Assembly: GCA_036365145.1 (NCBI GenBank)
Contig: JAEOAD010000048.1
Coordinates: forward strand, 17,057,001 to 17,121,000
Length of the DNA: 64,000 bases
Direction: 5' to 3'
DNA from: Orientallactaga sibirica
Lineage: Eukaryota > Chordata > Mammalia > Rodentia > Dipodidae
Shown here: positions 20,890 through 31,599 of the stretch, one piece after another
Position numbering within the stretch: position 1 is the stretch's first letter
How the letters are laid out: each line of letters begins with the position of its first letter
Position numbers and translations under genes: made by a program
The notes under the pieces: generated by a model
Told to the model about the DNA's origin: nothing
Databases searched by the model: none
The model's input: only the letters and a program-made list of their open reading frames with translations

Positions 20890-22910
20890 TGTTACCAAAT
20901 GCTATAGATTGTTATAGAAAAATCTCCGTTCTAGGGGTGTGATATCCCTCCCAACGAGCTGCTGGTCAGGGAAGCCCCACTAAGTCCCCCAAATAGTACG
21001 GACTATTATGAATATTCTTGGCTACCCACCAGAACTATCCAGTAAGATCATATTGCTGAAAATACCACACGCTTCAGTAGTAGCAGGAAACTAAGAAAAT
21101 CAGGCAAGAATGAGCAAAAATTCACCTTCCTGCAGGCTAGCTACCACAATGCTGGAAAGTGATATTGGGTGGGGGGAGTCATCAAAAATAGTAACCAGCA
21201 GTAAATCCTGCAGGTTACACAACGAACTAGCCGGGCAATATGTACCCATTGATAAAACAGTTCTACAGGCTAGCCAAGGGCTCTCTGATTTGGTTTGAGG
21301 TCCAGTCTGTGGGAGAGAATTCATGCCTGGTACTGAAAACCTGGACAACAGCCTATGGGTTGGAAGGCAATCAGCCTCAGAGGGAAGCAACCAGTGTTCT
21401 TTGGCTAAATGGATGCACTATGCCTTTCAAGATGCCTTCTAAATAAATGTATATTTATGCCCATCAGTTAATGATTTCCTCGCTTCTGGTTATAGAAGCT
21501 TTTTTTTTTTTTTTGCAGATGGGAGTAACAACTGGGGAGACCCAAGACTTGTCACCATGATGAGAAGTAATGACACAGGAGTGCTCAGCACTAGAAGACG
21601 CGTTTCTGTCACTCCTGCTGGGGCCCGGGAACATCGTGGAAGAGGTGGTAGAAAGAATATGAGTGCTGCTCTCACCACTCACCAGATACATTCCTTTCTG
21701 GAGATGGCCGCGCGAAGTCCCATTAAAGTGCAGAAAACAGAGGCTCTTGGGAGTTTAGTGCTACATGAGACATCTCTATCATGCCCTCTAAGGCTCAGGG
21801 AACATTGCAGCAGAGGAGACAGAAAGAATGTAAGAGCCAGAGAGTAGGACGAGTACTTTGGATCATTATCCTCCAGGCAGAAAGGGACTTGTGTGTTCAT
21901 AACTTCACAGTGCATTTATACCTCCGGAAAACATGCACAGCACTGTGCACCATTGACATTTTGATGTGGATGTGAAGGGGAGAAAAGAAAGGGAAAAAAA
22001 AAAGAATGAGACATCTAAATAGAGGAAGAACCCCATGTGGTAGGAGGGTTGTTGGAATTGGGGTTGTGGGGAGACTAATGAGGATCATGGTACAGGATTA
22101 TAATCAAATTACAATATGTTCATATACTAAAACTCTCAATCTAACTCCATCTGCCTGGGGCCCCCCTGACCACCCTCCAAGGTCTGCAAGACTGAGCCTC
22201 AGGTTTTCTCAGGGTCCACTTCTCTCCAGCTCCTTGCTTTTGTTCTTTCTCCTCAATGTCTTTATGAAGACTGTCTTCCTGCATGTTCCGGGTTCCTTAG
22301 ATTAGATCCACTGGGAAAGCACCCCATCTACCTCACAGTACACTCCTCACGGAGCTTGAAGAATCCAGATTAGTCACCGCCCAGTTCCCTAATGGCAGTT
22401 AGGGTTGCTTCTTCAGAGAGGAGATTGAGGCAGTGACTGGGCCCCCGAGAGTAAAAGCAAGGACTGTCCTTGAGCCTGCCCTCACAGCCTGCACTTTGCT
22501 AAAGGTCCGAGAAGGATCTGTCTTCTCATGATCTCTTGCTGCCTCCAGGAGGTCCCTAGATCTGTTTTTCCTTAAACTCAACCTGAGTCTGAGTCCCTTC
22601 CTAGCCACGAGTTCTTCTGTCCTAGAATGAAGATTCCTAGAAGGATTAAACCTGAACCTGGCGTTGTGGCTGGTTAGCTCAGCCCCAATCCAAAACCCAG
22701 TCTGGGTCTCTAGGTGAGCTTTACCTGGCTCTTGCCTTATCATGGGCAGGTGCTTTCTCTGTAGTCTCTCCTCTTTCCTTCTCTTTAAGCGCTATCAGTT
22801 CTATTGATACCTAATAACATCTCTCTAAACCTTAAAAAGATTCTCAACTAACAAAAAATTCAGTTGTCTATACTTATGGAAGCTGTCAATAAAAATGTAA
22901 GCACAACATG
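20890..22910 (+). mobile_element. L1 3' UTR type A, split by an ERV LTR
   Basis: Shares 'ggctacccaccagaactatc', 'gcctggtactgaaaacctgg', 'aatgtaagagccagagag' and other blocks with 1118-2378 and 50885-51890. One block is doubled: 21550-21690 and 21715-21845 both correspond to the single 'gctcagcactgaaacatctc' region of the other copies. The expected terminus 'gtctatacttatggaagctg' with 'tcaataaaaa' appears only at about 22866, after the LTR. Confidence 0.65.
22270..22850 (+). mobile_element. ERV LTR inserted in L1 3' UTR
   Basis: Shares 'gtcctagaatgaagattcct', 'gattaaacctgaacc' and 'ggctggttagctcagcccc' with 7330-8196. The LTR may begin as early as 22145, since 22145-22270 is not L1-like. The U5 end is shorter than in the other copies. 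No internal retroviral sequence. Confidence 0.55.
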
Positions 22911-23200
22911 GAACATAAAGGATAAACAGAGACATTTAGAAGAATTTTTTATGATCATATGCTCTCCTTTTAGCCAAAGAATAATGGAATCTCCCCTGTA
23001 AGGTCTATGACTTTCCAAGCCATAGGCTTCTGACTTGGTCCTTAGTCCCTCCCGCTGAGTGGTGAATACCGATAACTCCACTGAGGAAGGCCCGCAGTAA
23101 AATGGGGCTGAGGAAGAGGGAACAAGAGAGTAAAACATGACGGGAATATGACCGATTTATAATATGTTCATAAAGAAAAAGTCTCCATTAATAGAAAGGA
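22911..23200 (+). mobile_element. L1 3' end fragment, type B
   Basis: 'ctccactgaggaaggcccgc' with 'agtaaaatggggctgagg', then 'aatatgttcataaagaaa', lines up with 28700-28790 and 30350-30470. The upstream part is too decayed to place. Confidence 0.5.
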
Positions 23201-23940
23201 ATAAAAGATACTTCCATAACTCTGACATCATTTGAATTTGTGGCTGCTCCTCTGATGCTGGCGTTCCTCCTTCTCCTTTGCCCCGTCACATTGCCCCTGG
23301 GAGCTCGACGAAAGAAGAGAGATGATATGAGGTTTTTCACCAAACAGTTTTGCTAGGCGCTCTTCTCCATGGCTCTCCAAGGCAAGCCCCTTGAGCAGCT
23401 GGGCTGGTGGATATTTGTAGCAAGCAGAGCACGTGTACTATCAAATTGTCCCCGTGTGACAGTGGAGAACCTGATGCATTCTTCCTGGGGTGACCTTGCT
23501 AAGCCTGCCCTTCCCCACTCAAGTGCATACTCTACCAGGCAGCTTCTTAGTGGTTGGGAAAGGGTCCCCAAGAAAGTTCACCTGCTGCCTGGAGTGAGGC
23601 GATGGGACATGCATGGGCTAGGATCCATTAGCCATTTATCCAGTATGGACGAAGTCAAGTGTGCAAGGTCACTGTATTCATTTACATCTTTTATGCAACT
23701 TATTTTCTGAAGGAGATTAACTGAAAATGTGTATGTATCTATATGCACACATGTACACACAAATTCTACTTGAGAGGAAAAATTTTTAAAAAAAGGAAAA
23801 ACATATTTAGAGGCAGAGTCAAAGTTGAGGAGTTGGGGTCATTTCTATAATTTTGTGCTAATTTTAACACAGGAAGCGTGCCTGCTGTTGGAGAAAAAGA
23901 TGCTAATAATTACCCCAGCCCCAGGTCATTTATGGTCATT
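23201..23940. other. Unique sequence, nothing recognised
   Basis: No recognisable repeat or gene. Open frames of up to 113 residues (23369-23710) lack domains. Confidence 0.45.
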
Positions 23941-23944
23941 TATT

Positions 23945-24020
23945 TTTGCAGTATGTAGGCTGGAGTCCCTAACTTTATACGTGCTAGACAACCTTCTACC
24001 ACTGAGCTACATCTCCAACC
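23945..24020 (-). mobile_element. ID-like SINE fragment
   Basis: Plus view 'tacgtgctagacaaccttct' with 'accactgagctacatctcca' is a reversed ID head. Confidence 0.6.
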
Positions 24021-24049
24021 ACAAAGACAGTATTTCTTTTTATGTTTTT

Positions 24050-24214
24050 AAATTTTTTTTTTTTTTTTTTTTGGTTTTTCGAGGTAGGGTCTCACTCTAG
24101 CCCAGGCTGACCTGGAATTCACTATGTAGTCTTAGGGTGGCCTCAAGCTTATGGTGCTTCTCCTACCTCTGCCTCCCAAGTGCTGGGGTTAAAGGCATGT
24201 GCCACCACACCCAG
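24050..24214 (-). mobile_element. B1 SINE
   Basis: T-run then 'tcgaggtagggtctcactct' to 'ggcatgtgccaccacaccca' (plus view). Full length with one diverged patch ('tcaagcttatggtgcttctc'). Confidence 0.95.
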
Positions 24215-24659
24215 CAAGACAGTAATTTTTAAAGATCTTTCAATACTTACTTTCCTCAAATTAAATGTAAAAAGCATGTTTATATTGATGATGTCTGTAA
24301 TCCCAATAGTGATAAACTTTCTTCCAGGTTTTTTTAACTTATTTTGAGCCTTTTCATCACTGTACATGTTTTGATCATAATCCCCTCCCATTACTTTCTT
24401 TTGTCCCTTTCTCCAAACACCTTCAACCGAATCCCTTCTTTCAACTACTCCCTATTCCATTGTTTTTGATAACTTATCCTGGTCATACTTCAGCAACTAT
24501 AAGATCTAGATCATAAATATGAATGTTTATTTGCTTCTGGACCCTTGGGCTGCTGTTAAAACAAACGTTATCTGTTCAAAAATTAACAGCAAAAAGAGAG
24601 GAAGGCAGATCACAAATAGAATTATTAATAAAATTTGGAAGATGAGCAGTTTTGTGCTT
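24215..24659. other. Probable old L1-derived or unique sequence
   Basis: 24340-24480 ('gttttgatcataatcccctc', then a C/T-rich stretch) has the look of an antisense L1 3' polypurine region, but I cannot align it to the copies here. The rest is unrecognised. Confidence 0.3.
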
Positions 24660-24960
24660 TAAAATTTTTTTTATTGACAACTTCTATACTTACAGACAAA
24701 AAAACCATGATATTTCCTTCCCCTCCCCCATTCCCCTTTAGAACTCCATTCTCTGTCATAACCCCTCCCTCTCTCCATTAGTCTCTGTTAATTTGATGTC
24801 ATCATATTTTTCTTCTATTATGAAGGTCTTGTGAAGGTATTGCTAGGCACTGCAAGGTCATGGATATCAAGGCCAGTTTCTGACTGGACAGAGTCGTACC
24901 CTTCCTTTGGCTCTTACATTCTTTCTGCCTGCCCGAGACAAGCAGTTTTATGGGACAAGT
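24660..24960 (-). mobile_element. L1 3' end, type A, minus strand
   Basis: Reverse complement of 39390-39600: 'attgacaacttctatactta', 'ttgatgtcatcatatttttc', 'aggtattgctaggcactgca', 'ggctcttacattctttctgc'. The pyrimidine stretch at 24715-24780 is the reversed polypurine tract. Short, strongly 5' truncated. Confidence 0.8.
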
Positions 24961-25002
24961 CAACGAAGAGTTCGTAGACAGAAGCAAAGGTGGAGCCAGC
25001 CA

Positions 25003-25082
25003 GTCCCACAGACGTTTGGAAAGGATCTGGGCTCTAAAGCAGAGGGGAGCCAGTCCATCCCACAGAAGTCTGGGTAGGATCT
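25003..25082. repeat. Two imperfect ~50-bp tandem units
   Basis: 'ggagccagccagtcccacag' with 'acgtttggaaaggatctg' is repeated as 'ggagccagtccatcccacag' with 'aagtctgggtaggatctt'. Origin unknown. Confidence 0.6.
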
Positions 25083-25185
25083 TTCACAGTGGCCAGAAGA
25101 AGATATTGCTCACGCCGTCCTCCCAACAACAGGATACTCAGTAAGACAACATTCTACCTGGCAAAGCTCAAAAAGGGATTTCAGG

Positions 25186-25398
25186 GACTGAAGAGATGGC
25201 TTATTGGTTACGGCAACTGCCTACAAAGCCAAAGGACCTAGGTTCGATTCCCCAGAACCCATATAAGCCAAATGCACAAGGTGATGCTTGCATGTGGAGT
25301 TATTTGCAATGGCTGAAAGCCCTGGCATGCCTTTCTTTCTCTCTCTCCCCCCTCTACCTCTTCTCTTTCTCAAATAAATAAAGATAAAATATTTTTTA
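25186..25398 (+). mobile_element. DIP type 1 SINE
   Basis: 'gactgaagagatggcttatt' head, 'cgattccccagaacccatat', tail 'caaataaataaagataaa'. 'ggatttca' before the head (25176) recurs after the tail (25404) as target-site duplication. Confidence 0.9.
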
Positions 25399-25850
25399 AA
25401 ACAGGATTTCAAAGATATTTTGTGTGGTGATGGTACCCAGAGAGAAAGAAGGCCTCCTTGTTTTTGTAGAGGGCTAGATGGACATCTGCCTAAAGCTGAC
25501 ACTCAACTTCTCCCTCCCGGCACACTGAACTCTGCTCAGGAACTGTGCAAATGGAGGGGGGGAGGGAGCAAGGATCAGCAAGCACATCGAGAGAAATAAG
25601 AAGATGTGGGCGAAGATTAAAATACAGCGGTAGAAGACATGGCCCTAAAGGAAACTAGTAATCAAGAGAATCAAATTTTAAAAAGTATGGAGGGCATGAT
25701 GCCTAATGTATTCAACAAGAGTCACAAGGATATATAACTATGACACACAAAGACTTCTATTGGCAAATCAAACGCTGATAATGAGGGGGAATGAGAAAAC
25801 ACTGCAAGCACAGTTGGCCCAAACGTCCAGCATACAAGCCAGAAGACAAA
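25399..25850. other. Unique sequence, nothing recognised
   Basis: No element recognised. Confidence 0.4.
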
Positions 25851-25851
25851 A

Positions 25852-25935
25852 GGGGTCAGTGGATACAACTCAGTGGCAGAGAATTCTTCTAGCATGTGCA
25901 AGGCCTGAGGTTCAATTCCTAGCAACACAACAGAT
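25852..25935 (+). mobile_element. ID-like SINE, diverged
   Basis: 'acaactcagtggcagagaat', 'aaggcctgaggttcaattcc' keep the ID A-box and B-box layout. No clear tail. Confidence 0.65.
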
Positions 25936-26303
25936 GCCAAGCAACAGAAATAAATCCAGAAGATCCAATGTCTACAGATGCCCTACATAAGTAAAAAAAT
26001 AAAATAAAAGACGGGTGGATAGGCAGATGTTATCAGACAAGATGAGACACATTCAGGGTGGTATGGCTAAGATATGAAGGGGATTATCACACAAATGAGA
26101 GGAGAGCTGAAGGGGCCTGGCTTCAAATTAAAAGGACTCTCCAATGGCCAGTGTCTGAACACAATCTCATCAAACATTGGTGTATATACAAGCTTCCAGA
26201 GGGACAAAACCCAACTTGCTTGGGAAACACAGGAATGAAAATGGTATTTCTCACCAGTAACCTTAAGTCTGTTTTCCAACACTGGGACAAACTACCTGGG
26301 AAA
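25936..26303. other. Unique sequence, nothing recognised
   Basis: A-rich at 25990-26010, which could be a decayed SINE tail. Nothing else. Confidence 0.4.
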
Positions 26304-26304
26304 A

Positions 26305-26640
26305 CAATTTAAAAGAAGGAAAGAATTCTTTTTTCTCTCTCTCAGTGTTTCAGTCTATGGTTGAGTTGCTTCACTGGGCCGGAGGTAAGTCAGAGCATCA
26401 TGGCGACAGGAGGGCCTGGCAGGGCAAAGTTGCGCACCTCCTGGTGGCCGGGAACAGAGAAAGGAGAAAGCAAGTGTTCAGTGAAGTATTTCTTTCTTTT
26501 GCTTCTGTTCAATCCAAGATACCCAGACGACTGGATGGGGTTGCGCACTCAGGGAGATCTTTTAACTCTCAGTTGCTGACCCGCCTATCAATCGTCTATG
26601 GAAATTTTCTCACAGATCCACCCAGAAATGTGCTTCGCTA
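26305..26640 (-). mobile_element. MaLR LTR-like fragment
   Basis: 'gtcagagcatcatggcgaca' with 'ggagggcctggcagggc' resembles the reversed ORR1 segment seen at 18127. The downstream part is not alignable by eye. Confidence 0.4.
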
Positions 26641-26933
26641 ATCTCTAAGGTCCTTCTTGTAGGGTGTTGACCCTCCCTCACATTACCCAACCTCAGTGGC
26701 TCTCTGGAACTATAGTGCAGTATTTCATGACCCCCTCCATCTTGTATCTTTCATGCCTCAAAAACAATTGCCAGATGGGAAAACGCCTCTGAGTTCTGCT
26801 ACCAGCTCAGGACGGAGTCCCAGCGGCCTGTGTGCTGACCCTGGGGATTAAGGAACCCCTTCATCATTCTCCCCTTAGGTCTTTACCTGTCAAGAGAATT
26901 GTCTTGCCCTCAAGGTACCCTTCCTAGTGTCCT

Positions 26934-27150
26934 GGCTGGGGTGTATGTCAGTTTGTAGAGGACTTCCCTGGCATGCAGGAAGGCCTGGGTTAGATCTCCC
27001 TCAGTATTAGCAATGAGTACGGTCGTACACACCTGTAATCCCAGCACTCAGGGGGCAGAGGCAGGGGGATCAGGAATTGAATGTTATCTCCCCCTACGTA
27101 ATCAGTCTGAGGGTAGCCTGGAACACATGAGACCCTTTCTCAAAAAATAA
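26934..27150 (+). mobile_element. B4-like composite SINE (ID then B1)
   Basis: 'ggctggggtgtatgtcagtt', 'gcatgcaggaaggcctgggt' form an ID head. 'tacacacctgtaatcccagc' to 'gagaccctttctcaaaaaat' form a B1. Its A tail is the landing site of the next B1. Confidence 0.75.
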
Positions 27151-27158
27151 AACTTAGA

Positions 27159-27335
27159 GCCGGGCGTGGTGGCGCACGCCTTTAATCCCAGCACTTGGGA
27201 GGCAGAGGTAGGAGGATCGCCGAGAGTTCGAGGCCACCCTGAGACTACATAGTTAATTCCAGGTCAGCCTGGACCAGAGTGAGACCCTACCTCACAAAAC
27301 CAAAATAAAAAAATAAATAAATAAATAAAAAAATA
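27159..27335 (+). mobile_element. B1 SINE
   Basis: Near-consensus head 'gccgggcgtggtggcgcacg' and a long (AAAT)n tail. 'aaaataaaacttag' precedes it (27144) and recurs after it (27338), so it inserted into the older composite's tail, upstream of the following B1. Confidence 0.95.
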
Positions 27336-27350
27336 AAAAAATAAAACTTA

Positions 27351-27525
27351 GCCAGGCATAGTGGCGCATGCCTTTAATCCCAGCACTTGGGAGGCAGAGG
27401 TAGGAGGATCACCATGAGTTCAAGGCCACCCTGAGACTACATAGTGAATTCCAGGTCATCCTGGACTAGAGTGAAAACCTACCTTGAAAATAAAAAATAA
27501 ATAGATAAATAAATAAAAATTAAAA
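27351..27525 (+). mobile_element. B1 SINE
   Basis: 'gccaggcatagtggcgcatg' to 'gtgaaaacctaccttgaaaa', with an (AAAT)n-rich tail. Older than its neighbour by its extra substitutions. Confidence 0.95.
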
Positions 27526-27532
27526 AAAACTG

Positions 27533-27745
27533 GACTGGAGAGATGGCTTAGTGATTAGGTGCTTGCCTACAAAGCCGAAGGACCCAGGTTTAATTCCCCC
27601 AGACTCACGTAAGCCAGATGCCCAAGGTGGTCCATGCATCTGGAGTTCGTTTGCAGTGGGTAGAGGGCCTGGCACACGATTGCGGTCTTTCTCTTTCTCT
27701 CTCTTTGTATCCCTCTGCTTGCAAATAAATAACTATTAAAAACAA
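27533..27745 (+). mobile_element. DIP type 1 SINE
   Basis: 'ggactggagagatggcttag', 'ggtttaattcccccagactc', 'tggtccatgcatctggagtt', tail 'caaataaataac'. Fourth SINE in a head-to-tail row starting at 26934. Confidence 0.9.
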
Positions 27746-28088
27746 TATATAGCAGGGTTTTAAGTAATTATCAATTAATGAAGAGCAAGAGCGGAAAGCT
27801 CGTTTTGTCCTTACCTTCAGGAACACTGCATTGGGACACAGACTCAGGGAGCTGCAAGGTGAACTTAGAAACAAGCACTTGTTGCGACAATGAGGACAAT
27901 GATTCACCCACTGCTTCACTTCGTCTCTCCACCCCGCCCAGCCGGAGGGGCCTTGGCCTGTTCCTCTCCATAGCTTCAACATGGCCTTGCACTTCTGAAT
28001 GAAGGAAGAATATTCACATAGTCTCCATCATAGCACTATCTCTACTGTGCAACCTGGTGAGATTCTATTCCAAAATAAAAAGTAAAAA
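27746..28088. other. Unique sequence, nothing recognised
   Basis: Overlapping open frames on both strands (27605-27992) are partly SINE-derived. No gene recognised. Confidence 0.4.
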
Positions 28089-28089
28089 G

Positions 28090-28185
28090 AGAGCAAGGAA
28101 TTTAGCTCAGTACTAAAGTTCTTGCTTAGAATGCATGGGACCCTGAGTTCAATGCCTAATATCGGGAAAATTAAAAAAAAAAAAA
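28090..28185 (+). mobile_element. ID-like SINE
   Basis: 'gcaaggaatttagctcagta', 'gaccctgagttcaatgccta', then an A-run at 28169-28185. Confidence 0.7.
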
Positions 28186-28244
28186 GGTAAAAATATAGGC
28201 TAGGATTATGTATTTGTACAAAATACTTCTGATCACCGAAATCT

Positions 28245-28800
28245 CTCTTAATTAATCATGTTTATCCCACTGAACCTATACTGGCTTCAGTCTCCTTTGG
28301 AGCATCTGTTTTTATTTTTCAGAAGACAGCTAGAATGAGGAGATAAAGCACCCTCGCACATCAGCCCAGGTGAAACCAGAGGGGAGCTGGCGAGATGAGC
28401 AAGAGTGCTGCTTCAATAGCGAGTCTATCAACCAGCGCCAGGGCCATGGAGACAGACACTGAGGATGCTCAAAAGGCATCAAAGCAGAAAGCCAGAACCT
28501 GCTGAGAGCTCAACACTACAGCAGACTTAAAACACACCCACCACTGCTAAGGGAATTTTGTGAAAGAGGGGCAGAAAGAATGTAAGATCCACAGAGTGGA
28601 AGGGAATTAACAGAGGCACTGCCTCCCCCTGGCCCTTACAATGACTGATTGATGCTCTCACATCTCATAACCCGCAAACCTAGAGGGAATACTGGCAATC
28701 CCACTGAGGACGGCCCTCAGTGGAATGGGGGCAGGGAGGAGGGAAATGATGGTACTAATATATGATATATCCGTACAACTTTCTACTTAATTTAAAAAAA
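28245..28800 (+). mobile_element. L1 3' UTR/3' end, type B
   Basis: Parallel to 29890-30470: 'gagatgagcaagagtgctgc', 'gcagaaagaatgtaagatcc', 'ccactgaggacggccctcag', 'ggaatgggggcagggaggag', then an AT-rich end with an A-run. Confidence 0.7.
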
Positions 28801-28984
28801 GTCTGCCTCTTCTAAACTCAATAATAGAAAGATTTAAAACAGTTCTATCAAAAATAAAGAAATATAACTAACCCTTCTAAATCTAGGAATAGAATACAGA
28901 CAGGGCCTTGTTTTTGCTGAGCATGAGCCCAGGCTATGCGATGATAAACCTCACCTCAAACCCAACACCGTTGTAATGGGAAAA

Positions 28985-29060
28985 GATCTGGGTTGCAGTT
29001 CAGTAGTAGAGTGCTTGCCTAGTGTACACAGGCACCCTGGCTTGAATATCCACATAAAAT
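28985..29060 (+). mobile_element. ID SINE
   Basis: 'atctgggttgcagttcagta' and 'gtagagtgcttgcctagtg' match the ID head. The 3' part is decayed. Confidence 0.7.
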
Positions 29061-29074
29061 GGAAAATAGTTTTG

Positions 29075-29240
29075 GTTTTTCTTACCTAAACCTAAATATG
29101 TACAGGAGTTGTATGTCCAGGTATTTGACCCTGGAGAAATAAAGAGCTAGATCTGCAGAAAGGAACGCTTGTACAGTGATGCTGATAGCAGCCTTATTTG
29201 TGATGACCAGAAGGTAGAAATAGGTGAGCAGATGACCAAT
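29075..29240 (+). mobile_element. Possible L1 3' fragment, old
   Basis: 'gatagcagccttatttgtga' with 'tgaccagaaggtagaaa' matches the conserved stretch of mammalian L1 3' regions. The flanks cannot be followed. Confidence 0.4.
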
Positions 29241-29575
29241 CAGGCAATCTATCAATAGCTGGGGAAGACTATTGACAGTGAGGAGTGAGGTCAAAACCAC
29301 TTCCATGAAATAGTTCTTGTGGTGTAGGTACCTTTTGTATGATTTACATGTCAGGAGAACCTCATCCATGATGGAAATCTGAACAGATGGTCTCTGGCGG
29401 GGGGGGGGGGGGGCAGGGAGGTGAAGAAAGTGCATAGGGCCGTGGTATGATTCTAGACTACAGGGTAGACTTGTGAGGCTCACAGGAAGGTGCATTTACT
29501 GAAACTCGTGGAAGGATTTGTGCACGTCATGTAAATTCACTACAAACATAGAGAACGGAAATTAAAACTATAAAT
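29241..29575. other. Unique sequence with a G15 run
   Basis: A run of about 15 G at 29399-29413. Nothing else recognised. Confidence 0.5.
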
Positions 29576-29576
29576 A

Positions 29577-30470
29577 CTAAACCTTGAGTCAGTACTGAGG
29601 TGTCTGCTACAACTTGCCTTGAAGCCAATCCACAGATGAGCTACTGGAGGAAAATGGCCAGCATCTGTCCAAGCAACTCGAGGTATAAGGTACTCAGTAG
29701 CAAACAATCTGACGTAATGCAGACCCAGGTGCAACAGTGGCACACAGCCATGGTGGGTAACCACCTGCTCTTGGATTGGCTAACAGATCTGCTCAGTGGA
29801 ACAGAACCCATAGCTGGAATTGGGAAACAAGTCAGAACCATATCCAAAAAACGAGCTCTCTATCCAATATCAAGCTCCCACCAATCTTGGGCTCTAAACT
29901 AATAATGGTTATCCCACTTATTTGGTGCTGACCTCTCTCTCCATTGGAGAATCTGCTTCTCTTTTTCAGATGAATGCAGAACCTTAGGAGAGAATCAGCC
30001 CATTGCACCTCACCAGGGCCCCAGCTGAAACCATAGAGTAATTGGGGAAATGAGCAAGAGTGCTGCTTTCTTGGTGAACCTGGTACCAGCAGAAGGGTGA
30101 AGGAGATAGATACAGAGAACACTCAACTCCTACCAAACCAGAGATCCAGAGACACAGAGGCTCCCAAGACCTCGTCACTGAAGGAGACCTAAAATGAACC
30201 CAACATGGCTCAGGGAAATTTGTGGAAGAGGGGGCGGAAAGATTTTTAGAGCCACAAGTTGGGACATTTTGCACAGAGACATTGCCTCTTCCTCATAACT
30301 GATGGCTACCCCCACAATGCACAACCAACAATCCCCATGGGGATAACCAGCATCCCCAATGAGGAGGGTCCCTTCTGGGTGGGGGGTGCAGGGATGAGGG
30401 TAAGGATGGTACCAACATGTACTGTTTACACATTGAGTATGTACATAGCTAATAAAGAAAAAAACAAAAA
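29577..30470 (+). mobile_element. L1 3' UTR/3' end, type B
   Basis: Parallel to 28245-28800, and to 12320-12510 reversed. Blocks: 'aaatgagcaagagtgctgct', 'gagccacaagttgggaca', 'ccccatggggataaccagca', 'cccaatgaggagggtccct', a G/GA-rich tract, then 'catagctaataaag'. The 5' part (29577-29890) resembles type A only loosely. Confidence 0.65.
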
Positions 30471-30636
30471 AGATGGACTGATGGCTGGTTGGATGTATGG
30501 ATGAACACACAGACATAATGTTAGCAAGTGCAGTGTAATTTTAATTGCTGAATGTAAGTGGTAGGAATGCAATTCTTCCTTGTCAAAGTCTCAATTTTTA
30601 TGCACATTTGAAGAGTCATAATAAAAGTTTTGAAAC

Positions 30637-30859
30637 AGGGGCTGGGGAGATGGCTTTGTGGTTAAAGCACTTGCCTGCAAAGCCAAAGGACCTAGCTTCA
30701 ATGCCCCAGGACCCACATAAGCCAGATGCACAAGGTGGTGCATGCATCTAGAGTTCATTTGCAGCAGCTGGAGGCCCTGGCACACCCATTCTCTCTCTGC
30801 CTCTCTCCCTCTCTCTGCTTCTTTCTCTCTCAATAAATAAATAAAAATATTTTTAAAAC
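30637..30859 (+). mobile_element. DIP type 1 SINE
   Basis: Flanked by an 11-base direct repeat 'agttttgaaac' (30626-30636 and 30860-30870). Head 'ggggctggggagatggcttt', typical body, tail 'caataaataaataaaaat'. Confidence 0.95.
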
Positions 30860-30870
30860 AGTTTTGAAAC

Positions 30871-31485
30871 CATGTAATTGGTGTCAGGAATGAAGTGTAA
30901 TACATCAAATATGGAAAGGATGGAAAAGGGGGTAGGTGTAAGCGAGCTAACTCCTTATTTCTTATTTTAGCGTCAATAGACATTGGCTCAGTTATGTAAG
31001 TCTGAGGTCAGTGCACAGTCACGCTATTTGGAACAATGAGAGCAGAGAACAAAGGAGAGCAAATAGACACTCTTGAAAGAAATCTGAAGCCAGGGAAGGG
31101 AGCGTGTTATGCTTGTCATTCACAATAACGTAGTCTTTATTTTTTCTTTTTTTAACCATACAATGCATTACTTAGATTTAAAAAAAAAAAAAACACACCC
31201 AGGAGATGGCTCTGAGTCCCAGATACATTTCTCAGAAGAGGGACTGGAATCCTTCTCTGCCCAAAGCTCTCTGCCCACTCTCGGAGGCGCGAGTGATTGA
31301 TGATGTTCAGAAATGTCACTGCTGGGAGGAATTTGGGTCAGGATGACTTTTAGATCCTGTCAAGCGTTGGAGCTCCATGGCTACCTGGTATCTGCAAGGT
31401 GAAATGCACAGCTGCATTTGTTCAGATGAGTGTCAGAATGCACAATTCTCAGGTGGGGGAGCACAGTCTAGTGCTATGTTGGGTT
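30871..31485. other. Unique sequence with a short A-run
   Basis: A 13-base A-run at about 31181. No gene or repeat family recognised. Confidence 0.45.
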
Positions 31486-31488
31486 TCA

Positions 31489-31580
31489 TCCATCCACTCA
31501 CCCACCCATCCATCTGTCCATCCACCCACCTCCTCACCCATCCATCCATCCACCTACTCACCTACTCATCCATCCTTTCA
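31489..31580. repeat. (CCAT/CCAC)n tetranucleotide tract
   Basis: About 90 bases of CATC/CACC-type 4-base units, interrupted. Creates fortuitous His/Pro/Ser-rich frames. Confidence 0.9.
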
Positions 31581-31599
31581 TGCATGTGTTTATCCAACA

